Shown piece by piece: positions 1-13,565 of a stretch of 64,000 bases of DNA (positions within the stretch are counted from its first letter, which is position 1; each line of letters starts with the position of its first letter). Both the position numbers and the translations under genes were made by a program. This DNA is from Diphasiastrum complanatum (taxonomy: Eukaryota > Streptophyta > Lycopodiopsida > Lycopodiales > Lycopodiaceae). The notes beneath the pieces are model-generated. The model saw nothing but the letters and a program-made list of their open reading frames with translations. It was not told where the DNA came from and searched no databases. The stretch covers positions 22,718,422-22,782,421 of the forward strand of contig CM055109.1 of assembly GCA_029204225.1 (NCBI GenBank). Reading direction: 5' to 3'.

Positions 1-945
1 TTCCTGACAAGCTTCAAAAGAAGCTTGATGAGAAAGCAGAACATGGATACCTTGTAGGATATGACAGTCATTCATCATACTACAGGATCTATATGCCAGA
101 GACAAACCAAGTAAAGACAGTCAGAGATGTCAAGTTCGATGAGACCAGAACAATGGCCAATAATGATTCAGCCGGCTATGAAGTCCTAGGAAGGAAATAC
201 TATGACCTGCCAACCATGACAAAGGGAGTAGAAGACGAACACTCAGACGAAGATGTTCGAGTCGCACCTCAGTTGAGCGATGAATTAGAAGAGGAAAGGA
301 CCACAAGCATGCTAGTTGCTAAAAGGCCTATAAACCAAGATGGTTTCAGACTTGGCAGAATAGATAAAGGCAAAGGCATTGCAGTACCAGAAGAGTTTTC
401 CGGGAGATCAACAAGAAATCGAAGAGTGCCAACCATATTTGTGCCAGGTAGCTCAGCTTCAACGCACGAAGAGTTTTGTGGATTCAGTATCGAACCACAA
501 ACATTTGAGGAAGCAATTGAGAGTCTAGACAAGGGCAAATGGATCCAAGCCATGAACAAAGAGATGGAATCCATGGAGAAGAACGAGGTATGGACACTGC
601 AACCACTACCAGATAAGCGAAAGATTGTACAATGCAAATGGGTATACAAGCTGAAGTATGGACCGAATGGAGATGTTTCGAGGTATAAAGCCAGACTTGT
701 AGCGAAGGGTTTTTCTCAAAATTATGGTATTGACTACTGAGAACTTCTCTCTAGTTATGAAACATTTGTCCCTACGCCTACTGTTTGCATATGCAGTCAC
801 ATTGTGGACGAAAAGACAACGTTCCTACATGGCGATTAGACGAACAAGTCTATATGGATCAGCCTCCAGGTTATGTCTGCGAGTCATTCCCAGCTATGCA
901 TGTCAAATGCACAGAAGTATCTACGGTCTGAAGCAATTAGCATGA
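1..945 (+). pseudogene. Ty1-copia polyprotein fragment (integrase end to reverse transcriptase), left-truncated
   Basis: The frame reads the copia integrase C-terminal signature (KLQKKLDEKAEHGYLVGYD) from base 1. It continues through an acidic linker and then the RT start ([52 protein letters not shown]). A stop at about 738 follows FSQNYGIDY. Downstream the RT can be followed only by switching frame (AFLNGDL-like, then MDQPPGYV-like, then SIYGLKQLA), and homology stops near 945 before the YxDD box. The 5' half lies outside the window, and no LTR is visible on the right, so this is a truncated copy. It was once the retrotransposon polyprotein and is not functional here. Confidence 0.9.
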
Positions 946-2656
<1,711 letters not shown>

Positions 2657-3229
2657 GTATTCTTTCTCGTTCATATTCACCGTGTCTTGCTATAAAAAAT
2701 ATGGAATAATACACACGTATAGTCTCAAACAAGGTTTCTAACTTACCCAAGCTTCTACAATCAAGGTTTCTTTAGGAAGTGAAGAAACTCTACACAAGTT
2801 TTTTTTTTTTAAACTACCAATTTTTGTAGTAGAGGACTCTACAAAGATTTTTATACTACAACCATAATGGAGGGAAACTTAGTTTCCCACCTTTTTTTGA
2901 ACGCACGACACCTTCCGGGAAACTTCAGTATATGACTCTATATAAACCTGCAGCACTCGACATTCCTCTTTACAACACTGAGAGGAGATTTTCTGATTTC
3001 ACACCTACAAAAAGTGCACCCTACCCGTTCGTTGCTCGTAAGAAGGATCTACTTGGTATGCTCTATTCCTTGCTATGGTTGCTCTCCTATTACATGCTCT
3101 CAAATGGTATGAGGAAACTAGCCATTGAATGATGCTATTTTTATAGTAGTTTTCAAGTTTATGATAGTTGCTGGCCAGCTTTGAGCACTTTAGAAGCTTA
3201 CTATGTTTAAACTGAGGAACATCCTGCCC

Positions 3230-3800
3230 GGAAGGCAGCGATGGAGGCCTACTACTGCTGAAAACTTCTTAAACAACGCTCTAATGGCAGCGTTGATTGA
3301 TAAGCCAATGGTGTAGCTATTTGTATAGCATATATAGCTCTGTAATAATGCACTGAAGCTACCCAATCCACAATGGATTTGTGGCTTGGATTTATACACA
3401 TTTATGTGCATCTGTCCACAACGATGGACAACATGCCTTCTATTCTTTTGTGGATTTTTTTGGTAAGAGTTTGGTAGGGAGTCCAGCGATGGACAGCCTA
3501 TCCTCTCTCTCTTTTTTGAGAGTAATCTTTGGTGTAACATATGTGAGGAGCCCTGCAATGAACATCAAACCTTCCATCGCACTTTTTGATGCATCTATTA
3601 TGAAAACATATGTTAGCAATCCAGCGATGGACTTTAAGGATGTTTCTATGAGAAAAATATATGGAAACTCTTTGCATTAGAGTATACCAGTTATGTGAAT
3701 TCGTAGCTTATAGTCCAACGATGGACAACTCACAAACTTATTCTACCTTTGCTTAATGGTTTCTAAACTCTCTCTTCTACTATCCAGGGATGGATAGAAG
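3230..3800. repeat. degenerate tandem repeat with CCAGCGATGGAC motif
   Basis: The core GTCCAGCGATGGAC or a close variant recurs near 3237, 3420, 3487, 3554 (CCCTGCAATGAAC), 3624, 3719 and 3789. The usual step is about 67-70 bp, with some longer gaps. The sequence between cores is diverged. It looks like an old minisatellite. Several frames cross it but none looks like a protein family. Confidence 0.55.
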
Positions 3801-5206
3801 AAGTTCTGTTGGCTTACTTTATAGAAATAATGCAGTTCTCCGTTCTCACAAAATATTGATACTTTTACAATAGCGTTTCATTATGTTTTGCAACTCTTAT
3901 TCTAGTAAACTAAATGATTATTGGTGCATGTGATAGTACATCCAAAACTGTCATTACGAGGTTTTTTACTACACTCCGATTCTTACTCGAACCAAGCGTT
4001 ATCATATTCGAAACAAAGGTATGCTTTCTACTGATATTCTACAAAATAGAAAATACATTCCGCTTACACGCCTTTCAACTCTGAAAACATTGCTAAATAG
4101 CCACATTTCTTGTCAACATGGTGTGAAGACAGTACTTTCACGGAAAAACAACTCTGGCAGCATCTCAAGAAACTTTGTTTGCAAACATTCAGATATGAGT
4201 TTTATGTCACTAATTTAGATATGAATGGTACAACACACATACCGATTAAGGTTTTGGCTAAAAAAACCCTGACACGAGCTTCAATATGCTTCTTCCTTTT
4301 CAATAAAAAGAGTAACGACGATAGTTATAAACACTATTCCTAATTAACTTTCAGAAAAACCTTGGTCAATAAACTTCATGGTAAGGGCTCCAATGAGACG
4401 ATCTTAGATAGCATGGAAATGCGTAAGATACGTTGTCGTTATGAAAGGGTTAGAATGGCACAGATCTGCCCTATTACCTAGTAAAGACATTGGAAATCAC
4501 TTATGAAATAACCCAATCTGTCTATCCAATACAGTGTCCACATACCATGGTTGCTATGTGATTCCTATGTAACGATCATGGTACTACTTTACCCTACCCC
4601 GTCAAGTGTCACTTTAGACCTTTGGTGAGATACAACTGGAAAGCATGGATATGCTCAGGAGTATGGACAGTAATGCATGACAAACCTTACTCTGTAAGGG
4701 TCACTTGGGTCAGTATAGCATGGATTTGCTCTGATACCAGCACACGTGTCCACACCAGGTCTTTTGGCTAAATATAACTCTAACGGTTAAAACTTTTCAT
4801 ACTCTTCTATGCATAAAACGAATTGATATGGACCAATTGCCCGTAAGCTGATCAGTATGGCACTCGCCCTTATACGGTGATATAATGGCTTGGCCTATTG
4901 CTAAAATATCCTATGTTTGGGAAGACTGGACTATTTTTTAAAATGCTATTCAAAGCTGTTAAGTAGTATAACTTCTTTTGGACATGAATAACAACTATCG
5001 TTCAGCTATGACACCTGTTTTCCTCACTGAACTAACTTGAGAAGTTATGTTTTGTGGGGTGGTGGCAGGTATCAGCTGGACGTCTTGAAAGTGGTTATGC
5101 GTTATGGTGCTTTCTAGTACTGTATTTTACTTTTCACTTATATTTTACCTTGTTGGATTATGAATAAAGGCTTCAAAGAGCTTCAGTCTTGCTTGTCAAG
5201 AGGAAC
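3801..5206. other. anonymous sequence upstream of a copia insertion
   Basis: No recognisable protein. Near 5068-5117 there is an acceptor-like TGGTGGCAG followed by a short open stretch ending in TAG, which could be a terminal exon, but no other exon could be joined to it. Confidence 0.3.
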
Positions 5207-5211
5207 TAAGT

Positions 5212-6062
5212 TGTGAAAATTTGCCAAAAATCTAGCTTGGCAATTTCATATCTTTTATGTCTGTGAGTACATTTCACATGTGTGGAGCATGTTCCCACAT
5301 GCCAGTGTAAAATAGTTTATCATTGCTTTAGGGGTCTTCTAAGTTTTCAGGACAAGCTTCTTTGTGTAGAGTTATGATAGGGCCAAAAATTGGCATAGAT
5401 GGCCAATTGGCAATGTCCACATGTAATGCCTCTATTGAGCCAAAATTGAGTCACGATGTAATCTCGAGCTAGATAGGCATATGAATAGGGTCTTGACACT
5501 TGTGACAATACAATTTGAAGAGTGATGGAAGTCAAAGGGTCGGCCTTGGTCAAGGGGTCCCATAGGAATCAAGAGATCCACTTTAGAGGTCCAATAGAAT
5601 TAAGGAGACTACGATTAGGGGTCCAATAGAATTGAAGAGGCTATGATTAGGGGTCCAATAGAATTGAAGAAATATGATTAGGGGTCCAATAGCATGCAAG
5701 GAGGGATCCCCCCAAACTCTATATGTACTTCTCCGTATGATCATTAAGTAAGTTGAAATTTTGAGTCAAATTGTTGGTAAGATTTGCTTGTTTGAGTTTC
5801 TCTCTCTACATGAGTTTCAATTAGCTCTATTCTCTCTCTACTCGAGGAGAGGAGCTTAATTTTCCCTTGTATTTTCAAGAAGCTTTTTCTTTCATGCTTT
5901 TGAACTTTGGTTATCAACTATTGCATCCATTTTTTGCCTCTATGCCTTGCTTTTTTTATCTAGATCTTGGAAATCAATCTAGAATCCATTGGCAAGTGCA
6001 CAAGCTTTCTTAGGAGATCAATCACACACTTTAGGGCATTCCCACACGTGTGAAATTTCACA
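5212..6062 (+). repeat. 5' LTR of the gag-only copia element
   Basis: 851 bp, TG...CA ends, the first copy of the pair. Contains three to four copies of an approximately 32-bp unit (GGGGTCCAATAGAATTGAAG) at about 5586-5700. TC-rich stretches follow at about 5800-5850. Confidence 0.9.
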
Positions 6063-6075
6063 TGGTATCAGAGCC
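6063..6075 (+). other. primer binding site, initiator-Met tRNA
   Basis: TGGTATCAGAGCC immediately follows the CA end of the 5' LTR. It is complementary to the 3' end of plant initiator-Met tRNA and used for minus-strand priming. Confidence 0.9.
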
Positions 6076-6710
6076 TACCTAAGTATTTGATGCTTGTTTC
6101 ATCCAAAGTTCCAAAGATTTTTTGAAAATCTAGAGAGACTATTTGCATCTCCCATGCTATCTCAAGCAAAATTGGATTAAAAGGGTCCATAATCATAATT
6201 ATTGAATCATTTCAGGTACTATACGGAATTTAGTGCTCAGGCACATGTGAAGTACAGCTAAGTGCATTTGGAAGGTTCTCTTCCATGTGTGATCCAAAAT
6301 TAGTGCTTCATAGCTAGTTTTAAAGCTATTCAAGTCTAGTTTGTGTAGCATTTGACTTCATAGTGATTGGATCTCCCAATCAAAAGTTATAGTCAATTGA
6401 GTCAAGGTGGGTAGAGCACCCAACCTGGTTGGACACTTTTATTTATGACTCTATGATGCTTTTTTGATCAAAAATCTCACTTCTAGCTTGCCAATCACAC
6501 TTTCTTAAGATCTAGTTATCAATTTGAGGTCATAGCCACATTCTTTCATAAAACTGGCTTGTATTTGAGTGATTTGTGGATTCTTGGAGTGTTTCACACG
6601 TGCCAAAGATAGCTTGATCCAAACTTAGCAATTGATGTCCTTTAAAGGATCCTATAGTGAGAGAGAAGCAACATTTTTAGTGTCTCATTACAAGGAGTCC
6701 TCACTATTAC

Positions 6711-7416
6711 ATGACATCTATGGGTTCCTACCTATTGGAGTCTAGTGAACGACTATCTACCTCCAACTATTCTATTTGGAAGGTTAGAATGGAGTCAATC
6801 TTGATACTCCAAGATGTGATGGACATTGTACTTGGGATTGAGGAAGTCCTTCAAGAAGTACAAAAGAACAAGAAGAGAGCTAGGATGGCTCTCCACTTTA
6901 TCAAGATGAATGTCTCTGATGAGATTTTGAGAGAGATTGGTGATTGCAACTCGGCCAAGCAAGCTTAGGATACTCTCAAAGCTATTTATGAAGCTAAAAA
7001 TACCTCTAGGCTCCTCACTCTTAGAAATAAAATCTTCCATAGTTCTCAAAAGAGTGATGAGAGTGCCACTATTGCTTGTTGGAATCTGACACATTCTTTT
7101 TGCAAGTTGATGTGTAATGGGGCAATGCCAGGGAGATCCGCCAAGCTTATGGATCATGGTTGGATGCTTATCCACCAAGGAGGCCTATAAAGCCATTATA
7201 CTCTCTATTTCAAAAGTGATTGAGAGAAAAGAAGTCATATTTTATGAAGATCTACATTCAACCTTGGAAGGGGCCGAGCTCAAGGCATCTCAAGATGCAT
7301 CTCAAAACAGATCTATTGAAGATTATCATGATGTGATGGGGTCCAGGTTTGAGGAGGGGCCTCCTCAACATATGATTTCAAGGGGATCTTCAAGATGGAT
7401 AGCCAAGTCCTTATAG
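6711..7416 (+). pseudogene. copia gag remnant
   Basis: The frame opens MTSMGSYLLESSERLSTSNY and continues through SIWKVRMESIL. This is the N-terminal gag domain of plant copia elements (the LxxxNYxxWK pattern). It runs 86 codons to a TAG at 6966 and stays readable after it (DTLKAIYEAKNTSRLLTLRN), then frame-shifts into a stretch ending near 7416. No CCHC knuckle or protease follows. Gag normally forms the virus-like particle. This copy cannot encode a full one. Confidence 0.75.
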
Positions 7417-7448
7417 CTCATATTTTGTGATAAAGAAAGGCAAATCAG

Positions 7449-8045
7449 GTGGTATCCACTTTAGCTTCACTTATGCTTCTCTTTCATCATTTGCTGCACT
7501 ATCTTGCTTTATTGAGATCTCTAAGAGGGGTAATACTAGTTTTGTATGATGCCTATTATATGGACATATTTCTTGTCATGAAAGGCTTAGATATGTTTCC
7601 AAAGTTCTTTGAAAGCAAGAGATTGTCTTATCAAAAGTATGCTCCTAGATTTAGTAAGAGAAAGATTGAGCTTGTTGCTCAAGTTTTGAAAAATCATGTT
7701 TTTACATGTTTTGAGGCATGTTGTAAACTTCTCTTAAGAGTAAGTGAAGCATCCAAAGAGGACACTTACATCCTCGAGCAAGTATTTAGCCTCAGGAATA
7801 TCAAGATTTTATTTGATATCAAGATTAGATCCATCATGGATATAGTTCATTGTATGTGGACTAGTCAAGCTAGAAAGCATAATCTTGATGATCATCATGT
7901 TTTCACATCTTATGATCTTGACCTCTATGATCCTTATGAGGCTTGGAAGCCTCAGATTTCCCTATTTATGGTGCAGCCATGGAGTACTCTTCAAGGATAT
8001 TGGCAAAAGATTTCTATCAAAGAGATCTTATCATGGATTTGGTGA
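7449..8045 (+). other. 198-codon open frame in the copia interior, unrecognised
   Basis: An uninterrupted frame between the gag remnant and the 3' LTR. It has no integrase, RT or RNase H motif and I do not recognise it. A cysteine cluster (HVFTCFEACCKLLL) and a D/Y-rich segment (DLDLYDPYEAWKPQ) are visible. It may be decayed polyprotein linker in a shifted frame, or filler carried by the non-autonomous element. Confidence 0.25.
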
Positions 8046-8169
8046 GGTGCTGCTATGATGGATCCTTTTGCTGGTTCTCTACTTTATATACATACAAAAG
8101 GATCCACTCAAAAATTTCCACAAACTTCTCAAATGATCTAGTACCTTTCCAAGCTATCTTTTTGAGGAG

Positions 8170-8987
8170 TGTGAAAAATTGGCAAAAATCTAGCTTGGCA
8201 ATTTCATGTCTTTTATGTTTGTGAGTAGATTTCACATGTGTGGAGCATGTTCCCACATCTGTAAAATAGTTTATCATATCTTTAGGGGTCTTCTAAGTTT
8301 TTAGGACAAGCTTCTTTGTGTAGAGTTATGATAGGGCCAAAATTTGGCATAGATGGCAAATTGGCAATGTCCACATGTAATGCCTCTATTGAACCAAAAA
8401 TGAGTCACGATGTAATCTTGAGCTAGATAGGCATATGAATAGGGTCTTGACACTTGTGACAATACAATTTGAAGAGTGATGGAAGTCAAAGGGTCGGCCT
8501 TGGTCAAGGGGCCCCATAGGAATCAAGAGATCCACTTTAGAGGTCCAATAGAATTAAGGAGGCTATGATTAGGGGTCCAATAGAATTGAAGAGGCTATGA
8601 TTAGGGGTCCAATAGAATTGAAGAGACTATGGTTAGGGGTCCAATAGCATGCAAGGAGGGATCTTTACAAACTCTATATGTACTTCTCCTTATGATCATT
8701 ATGTAAGTTGAGATTTTGAGTCGAATTGTTTGTGAGTTTTGCTTGTTTGAGTTTCTCTCTCTACACGAGTTTCAATTAGCTCTATTCTCTCTCTACCCGA
8801 GGAGAGGAGCTTAATTTTCCCTTGTATGTTCAAGAAGCTTTTCCTTTCATGCTTTTGAACTTTGGTTATCAACTATGGCATCCATCTTTTGCCTCTATGT
8901 CTTGCTTTTTGATCTAGATCTTGGAAATCAATCTAGAATCCATTGGCAAGTGCACAAGCTTTCTTAGGAGATGTGTAAAATTTCACA
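8170..8987 (+). repeat. 3' LTR of the gag-only copia element
   Basis: 818 bp, near-identical partner of the 5' LTR, but lacking about 30 bp near its 3' end that the 5' copy has. Carries the same approximately 32-bp tandem unit (about 8530-8648). Followed by the TAAGT duplication. Confidence 0.9.
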
Positions 8988-9132
8988 TAAGTGCAGTCTT
9001 GTATCTCTCTCTATGCATGTTGGTGGTGTAAATCCGACTATTCCTTGGTTGGGATAGTACTGAAGCTCTTACCTTTTATCTGATTCATAAGCTAACAAAG
9101 GTCTGTTTGCATGATTTAGTCCACATGATGGT

Positions 9133-9437
9133 TTTAGGATGCTGCTACTTTGGGTTATAAGGAGCCCCTTCCTCCGCCTACCCATTTTGTTCAGACTTTG
9201 ATTTGCTGTATGAAAAAGGCTGTTGGAATGCATAATTTTATCATTGATGCTGATAGGGCCACTTATTCTTCTACCAGACCGGAGGATGAGATTCTTTGTC
9301 TTATTGATTTACTTGAGACTATTGACTGGGTTAAGATTTAACTTGAGTTTGTTAAGAAGAAAGATACTCTGAGTCTAGTGGAAAATCTTTATAGTCGTCT
9401 CAATGATTTCATTGAAAGACTTGAAGAAGAATAATAG
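9133..9437 (+). pseudogene. unidentified coding-like remnant
   Basis: One frame reads GYKEPLPPPTHFVQTLICC, then MKKAVGMHNFIIDADRATYS and EDEILCLIDLLETIDWVKI, stops at 9341, and stays protein-like to about 9437 (FVKKKDTLSLVENLYSRLND, FIERLEEE). Composition looks coding rather than random. I do not recognise the family. More frames follow up to the TC tract at 10035, with frameshifts, so this may be the edge of an old element or a captured gene piece. Confidence 0.3.
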
Positions 9438-10030
9438 TTCTGCAATTTACACATTAGAAAAGTGTTCATGTGCCTAGAAAATGAAAATGGTATCACCCCT
9501 GCTGTTATTTCCCCTTCTGTATCTGATGCACCTCTTTCACCGCATCCACTAGTCTTTACTGATGACCTTGACAAGGATAGTGCCTCCCAATTAAAAATCT
9601 TTTCCCAAGACATCTGCGACATTGGTGACCTTTCTTCTTATGATTTTTGTCAATCTAAAAGCTGTCAAGTTCCTTTTTGTCCCCAGCAGAATTATCGAAT
9701 ACAAATCTACTCTTACTTCTTATAAACTTTGGAGTCTGCCATTTGTCAACTTCCTTGCACCCATCCCTATCGATCTTTGGATTATGATGACTCATCTAAC
9801 AGAAAAAGAGATAGAAGTACGCAAGTTGGCCGCCCCGCATAAAAACCCTTCTCTTGAGACCCCTGTAGCCTTCGACACCATTATTCGTATGAACAATTTT
9901 GAACCTTCTCGGTGTCCCTCTGAGCAAACCTGGGACACGAGGGCATACGGGCAACTGCACCGCCCATTGTCCCCAAGAGACGAGGACGTGACAGCGTTTC
10001 GCGTGTCTCTCTCTACATGCTCTTTTTCCT

Positions 10031-10034
<4 letters not shown>

Positions 10035-10116
<82 letters not shown>
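10035..10116. repeat. (TC)n microsatellite, about 82 bp
   Basis: Pure TC repeat preceded by a C/T-rich stretch. The long Arg/Glu frame on the minus strand here is a repeat artefact. Confidence 0.95.
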
Positions 10117-10119
<3 letters not shown>

Positions 10120-12589
10120 CTTTCACAAATGCATATGATTACACTAAAGTTGTCCACCAATGCAAACAAGTGCTCCTATAAATTGTACTTGTGTGTGATA
10201 TAGTGAAAGTCAATCATTTTCTAATGTTTTACTACTTTTATCCAATGTTGTAAGACTTCATTAGGCTGGCATGAAAAATAAAAATTGAACACTAGCAAGT
10301 GACATGCATTTTGATGTAAGTTGGAAGGCCAACCTTTGCTTCGAGCATTCAAATGGCAAGGGGTTTGGTACAACAATTTGGAGTAGCCAGCTTTGAAAGT
10401 TAATTGAGTATATATTTACGCACAATCACAAAATCCATACATCATCTTAGTTACATACAATTGGATGCACTTATGACATTGAGTCGATGGACAGTAGCTC
10501 CACAAAAAATATGCACATTTAGATACTTTTTCAAGAATAATGTGGTCTTGCTCTTCCAATTGCATTGTATGACTAACATGTTTGGCCTTCACACAAAATG
10601 CATTTAATCAAAGTCATAATATGGTCGTGTGTTGTCATTGTTGTTTTGAAAAATGATTGTAAAGTTTATAACCATTACAATTTTATGACAACCACGTCTA
10701 CGTCACCCAAGTAAACAAAAGGTTGCCTCTATGCACAACCCGTGGCAAACTCTTGCTCTAAATTTCAAGTGAAGTCAATTACCTCATGTTGCAATAATTT
10801 CATCAACTATGGAAAATGGCACTCCATCTAAACATATGAGCAAAGAGCATCTAACATGTATGTAGCAAAGAGCATTTACAAGTTGATATAGCACACAATA
10901 ACATGTATGTAGCAAAGAGCATTTACAAGTTGATATAGTAATTCATAGAATATGAATCATACTTCAAAATAATAAGAATTGAAAGGCCTCTACACAAGTC
11001 ATGAAAAGCCCATAGGAGATTGACAAACATTTTTTATAGCCTTACCTATTTCATTATAGTCATCTTTTGGAACTTTTTTAGTAGTCGGTTCAAGATAATT
11101 CCTCATGATTCAACCTATTTTTCATCTACTATTGACACATTTCCAACAACAATATTGCCAAAGTCATAGAATCTAAATCATATTGAATTCATGGTAATCG
11201 AGGCCTCCATGCAAGTCATGAAAAGTCAAAAGTGGACATTTGAAGATTTTGACATAAATAAGACTATCTAATTTTGTTTTAACATTACTTTGGTATTAGT
11301 GATACCTTTGAAAGTAGTAACAATTTTAAAAACACATCTTGATTGTGTTTCAATTTTTGTCTATCCAATATTGAATTTGCCTGTATTTGATACCATCACA
11401 TATTTGAATCTATCAAACCACATATTTTTAAACATACAAGTACAATACAATTTGACATACTTCAAATGTTTATCTTTAAGTAGGAGTACCATCTTGTACA
11501 TGTAAGGTCACACTAATTGGGTTCTATAATGGTCATTAAAATCAAGCTTTTGTCACTCTTATTTTTGACATGATCCTTCTAGGCATAATAAGCATGGTGG
11601 TGGGATTCAACCTTCAAGAAAATTGGTTGATTTCTAGCGACTCTTTATTTCCCTTTTATCTTTTTCAACCTCGAAGATTGTTCACCTAAGATCAGCTTGC
11701 AAAGATAGCCAAGTTTCATTCAAATTCAAAGTGCACTAGAGAAATATCTAATGGAATTCACTTAATAAATCAATTTTTTGCAATTTGAAAGCTATAGACA
11801 ATGTTGCAGCAGATGCGGATCTGCTGCAAAAATGCTTCAGAACGTCAGTGATCCGCAACCTGGATCGCACAAAAATTGTGGGGAGAAAAGACTACTGGCC
11901 AATTTTTTTTGATAGTTTAAATGAACTCGGAAATCACCGATGAATGCAGCAGAAGCAGAACATATTGATAAACTGGAAAGAGGCAAAAATCAAATTGCAT
12001 AAAGGCTACAGCCATATTGATCCGGTTAATTATAGAGACAGAGATATTGTTGGCACTGTATAATGTACTCGAATTTTGTTGAGCACGTTGAGTTGACTCA
12101 CGTTTTTTGTCACAAAAATGTAAGATGGGTGCTTATGCTTCGTAGTTGTTGTCCGTTTGCGGTTCCATGTGATTTCATTTCACATAATACAAAAATAGAG
12201 ATGTTTGATAAAGAATCACTTAATGGCCCAAAATTGGACCACACTTCTCTTGAAGCAAACTAGATAAGTGAATTGCTCTTGAAAACACCTTTAATCTTAT
12301 ACCCTTATTGGCACTAAAAAAACAAAAAAATTGCATTCTGAAAAACCCTAATTGGATTTCCCAGATCACATTCCGGATCGGAACGTGCAACATATGCTAT
12401 AGATAATAAACAAGTGGTCTATAAACTAATAATCCCAAAAGCATATAGAGTAGGACTTCGCCATTCGTCAAGATCACTCTCAAATTAGTTGCTATCAAAC
12501 TACAATAGTAACTTTAATCACATCAAGCTTGCTTTCACATATTTGCGCAATGTTACTACATCAGCTTAATTTTATCACAAGGCATATGT
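10117..12589. other. anonymous AT-rich sequence beyond the 3' end of the membrane-protein gene
   Basis: No recognisable gene. Contains the direct repeat described separately and purine-rich imperfect palindromes around 11800-11870 (GCAGATGCGGATCTGC). Confidence 0.5.
10853..10938. repeat. 39-bp direct repeat, two copies
   Basis: 10853-10891 and 10900-10938 match, starting AACATGTATGTAGCAAAGAG and ending TTGATATAG, separated by 8 bp. Small minisatellite or replication duplication. Confidence 0.85.
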
Positions 12590-12736
12590 CACAAACTTGA
12601 GAATTCTCAGCTCACATATCCACTCTCAAGTAGTTAGATAACAAAAATTCATGAAAGGGCATTACAAAACTTGAGAGTTTGCAGCTCACATATCCACCCT
12701 CAAATACATAACGAAATTTCATGAAAGGGCTTCACA
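12590..12736. repeat. tandem duplication, two units of about 73 bp
   Basis: Units at about 12590-12662 and 12663-12736 share CTCACATATCCAC, CTCAAGTA and TTCATGAAAGGGC. They lie about 0.5 kb downstream of the stop codon of the minus-strand gene, so possibly in or beyond its 3' UTR. Confidence 0.7.
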
Positions 12737-13223
12737 AAACTCTAACAAAACCGGTAAGGCGCACCATGACGTCCATGTTAAGATCATGTACACATCCACA
12801 TAGGCATCTTCGCGTGCAAGGGATATCAATGAATCTACGTAAAGTCATCAGCTGTAAGGACGTTTGCATCCGTTTTGGATTGAAAAACACGGGAGGACTC
12901 TGATTTCTCTGCATATTGAGCAAATTCAGTTGGTTGCCTCTTTGACAAACCTAGACTATGATATATCTAAAATGGACGAACTGAAATTTATCTTTAAGAA
13001 TCTCCAGACGGCCATCAGGTAAGCGTCAACTATTGTATGGGTCCACTCTCCTCCCTTTCAAAGAACGACATGCCTTGATCGTCCATGGTCGAAAAGATCT
13101 GGTTTTCAGAGGATAAAATTTTCATGCGGACTGGTTGATATGCAGAGTTTCTAGCTTTATAGAGAACGAAGTTCAAGGGTTATCCCCATGGGATGGTTGC
13201 ACTACTCCGTATAAAGGCTGAGC

Positions 13224-13565
13224 TTAACCTTGTTCAGATTTTTTGAAAGATGTATGCCTAGGATGCCTTTTGACGGAAAGAACCCACAAAAATATTGAGA
13301 TCATTGAACCCCCTGACACAAAAACTAAGCCTATCCATATCCACTTTAAATGTCTTCGAAGGCGTGTGCAGTGATTGTTTATGATGTGCTGGAATGTTGT
13401 GCGGGCAAAATCACAATTCTCAACACTAACCAAAAAGGGGACGTTCTTGTACAGCCCATCCGCAACTGTGACTGATTTAAGAAGCTGGTTGTAAATTTCG
13501 GGAGTCAATCTGCCAGTTGATGTGCATACTCCATTTGGCGCTGTGCACACAAATTGTGACCAAGT
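13224..13565 (-). CDS. membrane-protein gene, exon 9 (end of outer domain, last TM, stop)
   Basis: 342 nt including TGA, acceptor TTTCATGCAG, phase 0. Reads [55 protein letters not shown], then a TM ([20 protein letters not shown]) and a basic tail with [16 protein letters not shown] conserved-looking, intact C-terminus supports a functional gene. Confidence 0.95.
   Translation of the reverse strand, partial: TWSQFVCTAPNGVCTSTGRLTPEIYNQLLKSVTVADGLYKNVPFLVSVENCDFARTTFQHIINNHCTRLRRHLKWIWIGLVFVSGGSMISIFLWVLSVKRHPRHTSFKKSEQG

Larger units (their letters stand above)
5212..8987 (+). mobile_element. complete non-autonomous Ty1-copia element with 5-bp TSD
   Basis: Two long direct repeats (5212-6062 and 8170-8987) start TGTGAAAA and end TTTCACA. 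Both are flanked outside by TAAGT (5207-5211 and 8988-8992), a perfect 5-bp target duplication. A tRNA-Met primer binding site directly abuts the 5' LTR. The interior is only about 2.1 kb. It carries a copia gag remnant and an unrecognised stretch, with no integrase, reverse transcriptase or RNase H. The element must have moved with enzymes supplied in trans. The LTRs differ by several indels and substitutions, so the insertion is not very recent. Confidence 0.92.

Noticed and set aside
9792-10169. 125-codon minus-strand frame
   Set aside because: Core is the (GA)n translation and flanks are not protein-like.
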